This document shows positions 46,723 through 55,620 of a stretch of 64,000 nt of DNA, in pieces; the first letter of the stretch is position 1; every line of letters starts with the position of its first letter. A model generated the notes under the pieces. It was not told the origin of the DNA. It did no database searches and saw nothing but the letters and a program-made list of their open reading frames with translations. Origin of the DNA: Hawksworthiomyces lignivorus (lineage: Eukaryota > Ascomycota > Sordariomycetes > Ophiostomatales > Ophiostomataceae); assembly GCA_002917075.1 (NCBI GenBank), contig NTMA01000032.1, forward strand, positions 248,001 to 312,000, given 5' to 3'. Position numbers and translations under genes: made by a program.

Positions 46723-48243
46723 TCATTTAGAAATTGCCACTATCTGCGCGTCTGTTCGAAGGCAATATAAGTCTCCATCTTTGATGATTTGGGCTGCCTC
46801 TCGCTCTTGCCCATCCGGGTAACAATATACTAGCGAACTGGGCTTCCTTTCCCATTCGATTTGGGCGTCTTCGAGCAACAATTTAGACACAAGGCTAGTA
46901 AACGAATCAGGACAATAGTAGGCGTTAGGTAATCGAAGCGTAGTAGCCTCGTCGGTTGTCGTGATCAGTCTGATCACTGCGGTGCCAGCCTCTGACAATG
47001 ATCTACAACCATTGCTAGTCCCAATTTGAACAGGCTTGGTATGGGTGATTGGTCCGTCGAAATAGGCCAAATTGTTGAATATGTGAATAGAAGCCGTTGA
47101 GTCTAGTATGACTTTATTTTGATAATATTCAGAGTTAATGTTCACTCTCTCAACCGAGGCCGCCGTCGTGATAAAGGTGGTCTGAATCTGAGCCTTGCCC
47201 GATTCGGTGTGAGACGGCTCACGGCCGTTAGCGCGATTGCCTTTCGGCATTAGTTTAATGTGCCAGGCCTCCACCATCTTCTTATTAGCCTCGGTTTTGA
47301 ACCAGTCTGATAGCGCCTCGCGCGCTTTGGCATTGACCTTCCAGTTGCGAATCCTAGTATTCGGAGAGTCGGGATATTGAATCTTTAAGGCGTTAAAGCA
47401 CGGTCTCTTCGCGTTGCTCACATGAATGCCTTTACAGGCTTGGCATGACGCTTTATTAGCTTGATCTTTTTCATCGCTGTGAGGCATTGGGGCGAATTCT
47501 TTCCTGATCATGGCGATCAAAGGATTCAGACTATCTGGCGTCATTGGTTTGTCGAAGAAGGTGTAGTACACATCATCATATTTCGACTCGTCCAAAAGGA
47601 TCAGTGGCTCCATCAGTTGCTTGAAATAGAATCCACAGGTCTTTTTATCGATCACGCCTTCGCTGATTAGTTCTTTGAGCAACGTTTGGGCGTGAGCTAG
47701 GTGATTCAGCACGTCTTCTCCTTTCAAAATAGGTTTACGATATTGAGTCCGCCAGGCCCGTAAGAGATTATCGTGATATCTCTCTTTTGAGGGGATCAGA
47801 TTTCGTCTCAGTGCAGTCAGCATTTCGAGAGGGCCTCTGCAGTTCTGGATATATATATGAACAATTGGATCAAGACTCTGACGAATAGCTTGAGTGATCT
47901 GAAGAATGGCGGACTGATATAGCCTCCATCTGGTAAACTTAGCAGCATAGTCAGGATCGCTGACTACCGGTTTCTCCGGTGGTCCTGGCCGTACGTTGCC
48001 TTCTGGCAAAGATGGATTGATCTGATCCCATATAAATAGGGATTCGGCGAGTATATTCACGCTTGTGATCCAAGTCGACCAGTCTAAAGCGGATTTCAAC
48101 ATGGGTAGTGTACCCACAGGCGTGGTCATGACTGGCCATAGGTCTTCCATTGTGAAGATGCTCAGTGACAATAATCCGGTGAGATAGAGGCGTATAGACC
48201 AGAGGATATATTCGAATAGATTTGGTTGCTCGAATGGTTCCAA
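46723..48243 (-). pseudogene. copia gag-protease fragment
   Basis: 506 open codons, but the frame begins at a TTG and stays open upstream without an ATG, so the natural start is lost or frameshifted. The gag part shows WSTWITSVNILAESLFIWD and QAIRQSLDPIVHIYIQ. A C-x2-C..H..C knuckle-like segment (CQACKGIHVSNAKRPC) comes next. The retropepsin active site reads ILDSTASIHIF, where relatives have DSGAS. The frame stops just inside the pre-integrase region. It is a relic and not a host gene. Confidence 0.75.
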
Positions 48244-48670
48244 ATAGCTCAGAACTTTGTGCAGTTGCGCTATTAGTTGACAATTGATTTGACAGCGACT
48301 TGGGCGTGATTTAGAGGATCGTATAAATAGTTGTAAGTGATTAGCATTGCTTCTGCGTTTCTGAGCTCATTCGGCTTTGATTCGCCTCACGGTTGCTCTC
48401 TATTAACGCTGTAATCTGCTTTGCCGATGTATACCCTTATGACGCCTTGATTCGACGCTTCTTCGAGCTCATAGGGAGTTAGGGCGAGGGGCTTTCTATG
48501 TAGTGCTATATACAGTGTAATATCAACAGTATCTTAGTGACATGCGTACAGTATAAGCATACATTTCGCCAGGCGATGTGCCATGCCCCGCTTGTTTGGA
48601 TTGCGTTTCAGGCGCACCACCTAAGTAAGCGAGGAGTGACATGAGTATTAGCATTGCTCAAACAACATCA
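46723..48670 (-). mobile_element. Truncated Ty1/copia retrotransposon with 5' LTR-like sequence
   Basis: A gag/protease open frame (46723-48243) is preceded on the minus strand by LTR-like DNA. That DNA includes 48484-48554, which matches a second copy at 39923-39994. A 12-bp direct repeat ATTAGCATTGCT at 48340-48351 and 48647-48658 may mark LTR borders or an internal duplication. The integrase, reverse transcriptase and RNase H parts are missing, so the element is defective. Outer limits are approximate. Confidence 0.7.
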
Positions 48671-49065
48671 CCCCTCCTTTCATTTACTTGATATGGCGAG
48701 GATCTCACGCTGGAATATGTTGCACGTCGATTTTGTAAAATTCAGCAGAATCTCAAGTTTTGAAGATTAAAATACTGTTATACTACTATAAGACAAGAAA
48801 TTGGTACTAGAATGGACGCCATTTCAAATATTTAAGAATTACTGTTCACTCTTTCATACCTGACGCAATGATTCACTTGGTTGAAGCATTTCACATCGCA
48901 CTTTAAATATTAGTATTTTCGATTTATTCTAACACCTATTCTTCGCTCCCAAAGACTCTATTCTTTTTTTAATCTAGAGATAATTTTTTATAGTTAATGT
49001 TAGTTCTGTCCTTTATTCTAGATTTTATATGTCTTATGACCTTCTTCCAAACTCGCATCGACTGT
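48671..49065. other. A+T-rich intergenic gap
   Basis: About 400 bp downstream of the reductase stop and beyond the copia relic. No gene seen. Confidence 0.5.
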
Positions 49066-52000
49066 TTATTCAGGTGCTATAAGATTTAAAGCTACCATAT
49101 CACTTAAATACTTATGAATAAAACCCTCTGTGATATGAGGCACTTTTTGCTTGTCACAAATTTCTTCAAATCGCCGAGTGCTGAGAGCCGGTTCGTCGAC
49201 CGTGTGTGGTTGTTGAAAATACTCGACAACCTTGAGAGACGAGCGCTGGCGGTCCTGTTCGGGGAGATTGAGGAGCTTGGAGCTGAACCTTTGGTACCAG
49301 TCTGCATGATCAGTGATTCGCTGGACTCGATAGCCGGCTGATTCAATCCAGTCGACGTACGAGTCCAGCGAGACGCCGTCGTCGTGATGCAAATTAATTG
49401 TGTTGTAGCATTGAAAACCGTTGTAAGCTTGGCCGCCGATTTCGTGCATCACTGTGGCAAGAAAATCAACTGGTGTGCCGTCATAATGCGTCCTTGCTTG
49501 GCTGCCGTCCTCTCCCAATTTATAGAAGCTTGCTGGAGCAAGTCCTGTAGCGACGATGCTGAACAGCAGCCGAGTGAACATATCGGGCACGTTGATCTGT
49601 CCGACATAGGCAGAGTGGGCGAGAATCATGTTTGCGCGGAAGACATTTACGGCTAGGCCAAAGCGCTCATGGGCATCGCGCAGCAGCACCTCGCCAGCCC
49701 ACTTGCTAGCAGAGTAACCGGCGGCATATTTATCACTTAGAGGTATCTCTGGAGCTTCAATGCGAACATCGGCATCTTCTGTCGCACTTTGGAGCTTTGG
49801 ACTCAAATATGGTACGCCAACGGTTGAGATGTAGTCGAACCGTTTTCGGCGGCCTGTTAGCGCAAGACGGATCAACTCTGCGGTGCCAACAACATTTGGC
49901 TCAAATAGATCTTGGTAACTGAGGCGGTGATTGACCAAAGCACCAGGGTGAACAATTTGGTCTACTTCATTGGATAGTCTTGTAAATTCACCGGCAGATT
50001 GGCCCAGAAGAGGGAGAGCAAGGTCACCAGCAATGACTTCCAAATGGTCTTTGGCCAACTGTTTGAAATGACTCGCGAGATTTGCATCGGCCGTGCCTAT
50101 CGCTTCATCAATACGAGCGCGTGCTGCGGCAGCATCTCGCGCTCTCACAATAGCAATCACCTTGCCATTTCTAGCTGCCAACGATTCCATCCATTGAAGG
50201 CAGAGAAATCGACCGAGAAACCCGGTTGCTCCAGTGAGTAGCACAATGTGAGTCGCGTGTTCATTGGATGTGACCTCACCCACTGTTTCTAGGGTTTTGG
50301 TGTCCATGAAAGCTGGCAGAATGAGATCACTGGCTCGGACAAACGTCGAAGTCTTACCATGCACCGAGTCGAATGATGGCCTGTTGTTTAGTCCGGCAAT
50401 AGACTGGTCGATAAAACTGGCAATTTCTTCAATGCTGCCTCGAGGACTTAGAATTATGCTGACTGGAACAACGACGCCAAACATCTCCTTCAACAGGCCA
50501 TTCAGGCCGACTGCGCCAAGCGAGTCACCTCCCAGGTCTCTGTAGCTCTGCAGAATGGAGGCGTCAACTTGAGCCATTCCCAGATTAGCCTTAAATGCGC
50601 CAGCGACACGGTCGCGCGTATCACCATTGTTGGCCATTTCTCGGAGCTGGACCAGCTCTTGTACGCGTAGCCGGTCCATCTCATCATATATCGCCTCGAG
50701 ACGGTCTCCATAGCGGCGTTTAAGATTTGGTCTGAGAGCCTTGCATACGCTGGAGAGCAGACCGTTCTCAAGCGTGAACGGCTCTCGCTCGATGATCACG
50801 TCGCGCGGGATCTCAAACGACTTTAGCTTGGCAGCATGCGCGCGGGCCTGAAGGTGTTGCAAGGCCAAGACGCGCAGCTCTTCGTCGGTCGGTTCCTTGC
50901 CCAGCAGCTTCTGTGCATAGCTGACATCCGGAACCACCACTGCGAGTAGAAACGAGCGGCGGGAACTGCCGTACACGTAAATCTGCGTCACGAGCGGGTT
51001 GTCGCCGAGATACGTATTCTCGAGCGGCGCGATGGCGACGAACTCGGCCTGCGACAGCTTGATGACGTTGTTCCGGCGGTCGATCCAGACGAGGTGGTCC
51101 GGCCCGCGCTCCTCCACGACGTCCCCGGTGAGGATGTAGCGGTCTGCATCAAACACGGAAGCGGTCGCCTCAGGCCGCTTGAAGTACCCCCGGAACTGGT
51201 GGCGCGTCTTGACGACCAGCTCTCCGCGGGGGTACGGCTTGTCGGTCGTGTAGTAGCCGAGCTCGGGCACGTCGCGCAGCTTGTAGTCGATCACTTGATC
51301 TCGGTTGACACGCTCGCCGATGGTGGTCGGTGCGCCGCTGCACTCGGTGCTTCCAAAGCCCTCCGTGACGCACATGTGGAAGCAGTCGCGGAAAAACTGC
51401 TTCACTTCGGGGGCAGTCGGTGAGCTGCCGATAGCTCCGATGGTGAGTCGGTCTCCGAGGTAGTTCTCGAGCTTCTTTCGCAGCTGAGCGTCAGCCTCCA
51501 CCGGGTCAACACCGCGGCGGACGAGGCTCTCCACTTCGGCAATGTGGCTCTGATAGACGAGCTCGGCAAAGCGGGGAAGCACCTGCATGAACGTAGGCCG
51601 GACAATCTGGACATCTTCAACAAATGTAGAGAGGTCTGACTTCAGCGTGAAGTAGCAGGTTCCTCCCGATGCGAGACCATTGATGATCTCGACGCGGCCC
51701 ATGAAGTGGTTGACCGGTGCCGATGCAAGGACAATCACTGGGTACCGGCGCTCGATCTCTGTCCAGAACATGACACAGATGCCTTCATGGATCTGGACCC
51801 CTTTCGGCGTCCCGGTGCTGCCCGAGGTGTGGATTAGCAGTGACAGGGCATCCCGGCCCTCAGGGTGCGGAGGGAGAGGCGTGTATGTGTGGGCTTTGCC
51901 AATCTCGACCAATTCAGCAAATGTGGTGAGGTGAATGTCGCGACCAGCTTCTGCAAGGCGGGATCGTGCCGTTTCGATTATTTCGCGCTCGGCATCCACT

Positions 52001-52590
52001 ACCGTGTCGGCATCAACCACTACCACGCTTCGCACAGTGTCTTGCTGCAGCGCATATTGTATTGACGTAAGGAGATACTCGATGCTCACAACAACGGCCG
52101 TCGACGCAGTGTCTTCGAGAATCTGAGCCACGACATCGGACGGCAGGTTGGCTTGGATCGGTACGCTAACTAATTGTGAGTAGACGCAGCCGATATCGAT
52201 AGCGACAAATTCCGCGCCGGTAAAGAGAATGCACGTAACAAACTCGCCCGGTTGGACACGGAACCGAGGATCAAATCTCCAGGCACAGGAGATGGCTTCG
52301 GCCTGTTGAGCAAGCTCGGCGTAGGTGATGGTTTTAAAGCTTGGAAAGTAATGGCGAACCCCGTTTCGAATCTCGTAGGATCGCTGGCCAAGCGCTTGTC
52401 GATCGGCGTACGCATTCAAATGGCCTGTTAGGATCTGCCGGTAGCTGAGAGTTGGGTCTTCCTTCAGAACTCTCGCCACTCTCTCGTCCGGTGCTGCGGC
52501 GGCAAGCTGAGAATCTGACTTTGCTATTTCCTCCAGGCGGCGCGCGGCGCGCTTGAAATCAGCGATATGAGGGAGATCTTCAGGCATCAT
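49066..52590 (-). CDS. Carboxylic acid reductase of actinobacterial type (A-T-R)
   Basis: Intronless, 1174 residues. An adenylation domain (about 60-620) has HTSGSTGTPKG (254-264), EGFGSTECS and YILTGD (Asp490), ending in ENGLLSSVCKALRP. A carrier domain has LGGDSLGAVG with phosphopantetheine Ser690. A reductase domain has the NADPH motif TGATGFLG (786-793), catalytic YSASK (Tyr959, Lys963) and NVPDMFTRLLFS. It would activate a carboxylic acid with ATP, load it as a thioester and release an aldehyde with NADPH, after modification by a host phosphopantetheinyl transferase. Order, length and motifs follow bacterial (Nocardia/Mycobacterium) reductases more than the usual fungal NRPS-like reductases, suggesting horizontal acquisition. 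Substrate is not predictable. Confidence 0.92.
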   Translation of the reverse strand: MMPEDLPHIADFKRAARRLEEIAKSDSQLAAAAPDERVARVLKEDPTLSYRQILTGHLNAYADRQALGQRSYEIRNGVRHYFPSFKTITYAELAQQAEAISCAWRFDPRFRVQPGEFVTCILFTGAEFVAIDIGCVYSQLVSVPIQANLPSDVVAQILEDTASTAVVVSIEYLLTSIQYALQQDTVRSVVVVDADTVVDAEREIIETARSRLAEAGRDIHLTTFAELVEIGKAHTYTPLPPHPEGRDALSLLIHTSGSTGTPKGVQIHEGICVMFWTEIERRYPVIVLASAPVNHFMGRVEIINGLASGGTCYFTLKSDLSTFVEDVQIVRPTFMQVLPRFAELVYQSHIAEVESLVRRGVDPVEADAQLRKKLENYLGDRLTIGAIGSSPTAPEVKQFFRDCFHMCVTEGFGSTECSGAPTTIGERVNRDQVIDYKLRDVPELGYYTTDKPYPRGELVVKTRHQFRGYFKRPEATASVFDADRYILTGDVVEERGPDHLVWIDRRNNVIKLSQAEFVAIAPLENTYLGDNPLVTQIYVYGSSRRSFLLAVVVPDVSYAQKLLGKEPTDEELRVLALQHLQARAHAAKLKSFEIPRDVIIEREPFTLENGLLSSVCKALRPNLKRRYGDRLEAIYDEMDRLRVQELVQLREMANNGDTRDRVAGAFKANLGMAQVDASILQSYRDLGGDSLGAVGLNGLLKEMFGVVVPVSIILSPRGSIEEIASFIDQSIAGLNNRPSFDSVHGKTSTFVRASDLILPAFMDTKTLETVGEVTSNEHATHIVLLTGATGFLGRFLCLQWMESLAARNGKVIAIVRARDAAAARARIDEAIGTADANLASHFKQLAKDHLEVIAGDLALPLLGQSAGEFTRLSNEVDQIVHPGALVNHRLSYQDLFEPNVVGTAELIRLALTGRRKRFDYISTVGVPYLSPKLQSATEDADVRIEAPEIPLSDKYAAGYSASKWAGEVLLRDAHERFGLAVNVFRANMILAHSAYVGQINVPDMFTRLLFSIVATGLAPASFYKLGEDGSQARTHYDGTPVDFLATVMHEIGGQAYNGFQCYNTINLHHDDGVSLDSYVDWIESAGYRVQRITDHADWYQRFSSKLLNLPEQDRQRSSLKVVEYFQQPHTVDEPALSTRRFEEICDKQKVPHITEGFIHKYLSDMVALNLIAPE

Positions 52591-52889
52591 TACTTTGTGT
52601 AAGAAATTTCACGATATGGGACTACTGTAACGTGTGAGAATATAATGGTCGCGCCGGTGCAATATATACATTATATAGATACATTTGAGGCCAGTCTGCC
52701 ATGGCAATGCTGGGTCTCATATGGATTAATTGATGCCACTGAATTTACGTTAGTTCCCGAGTCAGATCATACACTATGCCTATGATTCAGTGCGATCTCT
52801 ATGAGGCGGAGTCGCATTTGTGAATTTGCAATAGAACTCTATACACAACGTACCAATAAAAGTATTTAAGTTAGAAGAGTAGAGGAACT

Positions 52890-52901
52890 TTCCGCGCGGA
52901 A
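52890..52901. promoter_or_regulatory. Palindrome TTCCGCGCGGAA (CCG-N2-CGG)
   Basis: A 12-bp perfect palindrome 300 bp upstream of the reductase start. Inverted CCG/CGG half-sites are the usual target of dimeric Zn2Cys6 regulators. It shares the 10-bp core TCCGCGCGGA with the site at 53023. Confidence 0.45.
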
Positions 52902-53022
52902 CCAAATTTTCTGAATCATACTTTATATAGCTGGTTAGGCTGCTTGAGTAACTGATTCAGAACAAAATTAGAAGATATGATTCGCCAAGAAACTGCTAAC
53001 AAGAAAATGGAGGCTCTCCAAA

Positions 53023-53034
53023 ATCCGCGCGGAT
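53023..53034. promoter_or_regulatory. Palindrome ATCCGCGCGGAT (CCG-N2-CGG)
   Basis: Second 12-bp perfect palindrome, 133 bp from the first and 433 bp upstream of the reductase start. The repeated core in an otherwise A+T-rich promoter makes a functional pair plausible. Confidence 0.45.
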
Positions 53035-53942
53035 ACTCAATACCCTAGCAGCGCCATTACTAGAAGCTCTAGTTCATTACCCCACGGGTATATAGCTCTC
53101 TGCCTTCAGTCTATTTTCTCTGTCCACGGGTCTCTAGGCACTGTCTGGAATACTTTTTTGCATCTCTAATTGTAGACGAGAAGATGGCGGGCTAGGTGGC
53201 AGTAAAATTGCACAAGATCGAGAAAGTTGAGAACGAAGATGCTCCGGTTTAAGCTATGGCTTAGTTGGCAGCCTATTTGTAGGCCGTTTCAATTGATTGC
53301 CTGGCCTGGCCACACGCTACCTTTGTGCATGTTTAATGAAGAATTTCAGTACGATGATGGGCCATAATTCTGAATGTGCCTGGAGACATGGTGAAATTAG
53401 CTGCCTCCGTTAAAACTCTCACATTTTGCAAACAATTCTAAACAACTACTCCCTCTATATGATGCATGGAGAAAATCGCGCTCGCCAAAAATCCACGTCA
53501 AAGCAATTATCGTGAGCAGACTGAGGCCGTACAATATATGCAGGCTCCCTCACACAGTGATGTCCACATTGCGTGTTGAATAGTTCCTGCAATGCATGCC
53601 GCATTGAGAAATGAGGTTCTTGTGGATGCTGTTCGACAGGGAATAAATGGGATCGACAGATTAAAGACCCCGCCTCTTTTATTACGTATAGTATTGTAAG
53701 ATAGCCAGGTAATAATATTCTGCACACAGCCTGCTCCTAGTCGGGTCGTATTCGCCGTATTGGAACTCTTGACCAGCAGTCTACTCAGCAACGGGTATCA
53801 CTTTGCCAATCTGCTTGATATATGGGATAGTAACATGTTAATTAGCCACTTATAATATTGCCTTTCTCTCTTTTGCATTTTACTTTTATTAGATTTTTAA
53901 TATTGCTGTAGGTATTCATCACTCATTTCACTAGAGCAGACG

Positions 53943-55534
53943 ATGTCTTCAGGTACAGAATCCGCTAGTGCGACTGTGCATGGCAATTGGACCATCCGTA
54001 TTTCCTCTTATGAGATGGAGATGGCCCCGCAGCTGGGTCAGCAGCAAAATGGTGGGCTTCGGCTCCCGGCGACTTACCTCGAAGATCCCTCTCTGTCATA
54101 TTTCATAGCGACAAAGGTTCTATTTGAGGGCGAAGCGGAAGTAACTCATGACGCGGAAGAGATATATAGGCAGGTCTTAGAAGAGGAGAGCAAGGTATGG
54201 CGCGTCTCTCTTGCAGCTCGGCTGCCAACTCAGCCTCCCAAGAATTAGCAGAGAGAAGAGTCTGACGCGCAAGCCAGAACAACTTAGACGAGACCGAGCG
54301 GCTGCTCCGCCGTGCGTACGAGCTTTTTGCGACGGGCTCCGACGTGGTCGGGCAGCTCAAGGTGCTGAACGGTCTGGGGTGTGTGCATCTCAAGCGTGAC
54401 GAGCTAGCCCAGGCAGAGGGGTTGCTCCGCCAGGCGCTGAGCGCGTCAGAGCGTACACTTGGCCCGGAGCACACGAGCACCCTGGATCTCGTGTCGAGCC
54501 TGGGCCGGCTCTTCCAGCAGACGGACCGGGTCGCGGCAGAGCAGATGGCCGCACGCGCAAAAGTGGGCTACGACAAGGCGTCTGGTCCCCAAGATGTAAA
54601 AAGCATCGCAGCCTCTCATCGCCTCGGCTCTGCGCACGCCGGCCTCGGTCGGTTGGCGGACGCCGAGGCAATGTACCAGAGAGCACTGCAGCGGGCCGAC
54701 GAGACGCTGGGGCCTGAGGACTTGCTAACGCTCGACGTGGTCAGTAGTCTCGGCGACCTGCGTGCCCGGCAGAGCCGACTAGATGAGGCCGAAGCGCTGC
54801 TGCGCCGCGCACTGCGCGGCCACCAAGTCCACGTCGGCCCCAACCACGAATCGACATTGCGCGACGCCCTGCGCCTGGCCAGCGTCTGCCAAAAGCAGGG
54901 CCAGCTCGCTGAAGCGGAAGAGCTGGCTCGGCGCGCTCTCCGGGGCTGGGAGACGATACACGGCGACGATAGCATGATAGCACTTCCCGCGTGCCTCCAG
55001 CTGGCGCGGATATATCGAGAACAGGGCAAACTGGCGCAGGCAGAGCCGTTGCTGCAGCGCGCCCTGCGGGTGTACGAAGCAGTCCTGGGGCCGGGCAGCA
55101 GCTCTGTTCTCGAGGCGGCTGAGGAGCTGGGCTATCTCTATCTGGACCAGCAGCGGCTCGACGAGGCGGAGCGCATGCTCCGCCGCGCACTGGTGGGCCT
55201 CGAAAGCGACCGGGGACAGGCGAGGGGCAAGATTGCCGCTGTTGCCAGCAGCTTGGCCTGCGTCTGTCAGAAGCAAGGCAAGTACACCGAAGCAGACAAC
55301 CTGTTTACTCAATCGCTGCACGAATTCCAGAACGCCCATGGCGAAGACAGTCTCGAGGTATTGAGTACTATGCGCAATTTGAGCAAGAGTTACGAAGAGC
55401 AAGGGAAGCGAGACGAAGCGCGAGACTTGCTTCAGCGGTGCTTGGCTGGATACGTAAGGGTCCTCGGACCTTCTCATACTGAGACTGAACAGACGCAGCA
55501 TGCTTTGCTGCAGCTGCAGAATGGTTCTGGATGA
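53943..55534 (+). CDS. Kinesin-light-chain-type TPR repeat protein (2 exons)
   Basis: Exons 53943-54194 and 54278-55534 give 502 residues. After about 70 unstructured residues the protein is a run of about nine 42-residue tetratricopeptide repeats with the kinesin-light-chain pattern (LDEAEALLRRAL, LAEAEELARRAL, LGPEHTSTL). In fungi such arrays often form the C-terminus of NLR-like NACHT or NB-ARC proteins. Here no nucleotide-binding or effector domain precedes them, so it is a stand-alone scaffold or a separated sensor part. It lies tail-to-tail with a HET gene, 86 bp between stops. Codon use is strongly G+C-rich compared with the flanks. Confidence 0.82.
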
Positions 55535-55620
55535 GAAACACTTCAACTTGATAGAGTATTGTACAATAATTGCTCATAGCTGCAAATAAGAAAGCAGTAG
55601 ATCGTGAGCATGGGAAAATT

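Larger units (their letters stand above)
52591..53942. other. Divergent promoter region (reductase / TPR gene)
   Basis: 1.35 kb with two near-identical CCG-N2-CGG palindromes listed separately. No gene seen; short frames at 53455-53791 lack family features. Confidence 0.5.

Noticed and set aside
38148..52590. A single biosynthetic cluster uniting the LovD-like hydrolase and the carboxylic acid reductase
   Set aside because: They are nearly 10 kb apart with protease, serine-rich and retrotransposon genes between; no polyketide synthase or other core enzyme is present.
54741..55546. Long antisense open frames opposite the TPR gene
   Set aside because: Produced by G+C-rich codon use and repeats of the TPR gene; no family features.
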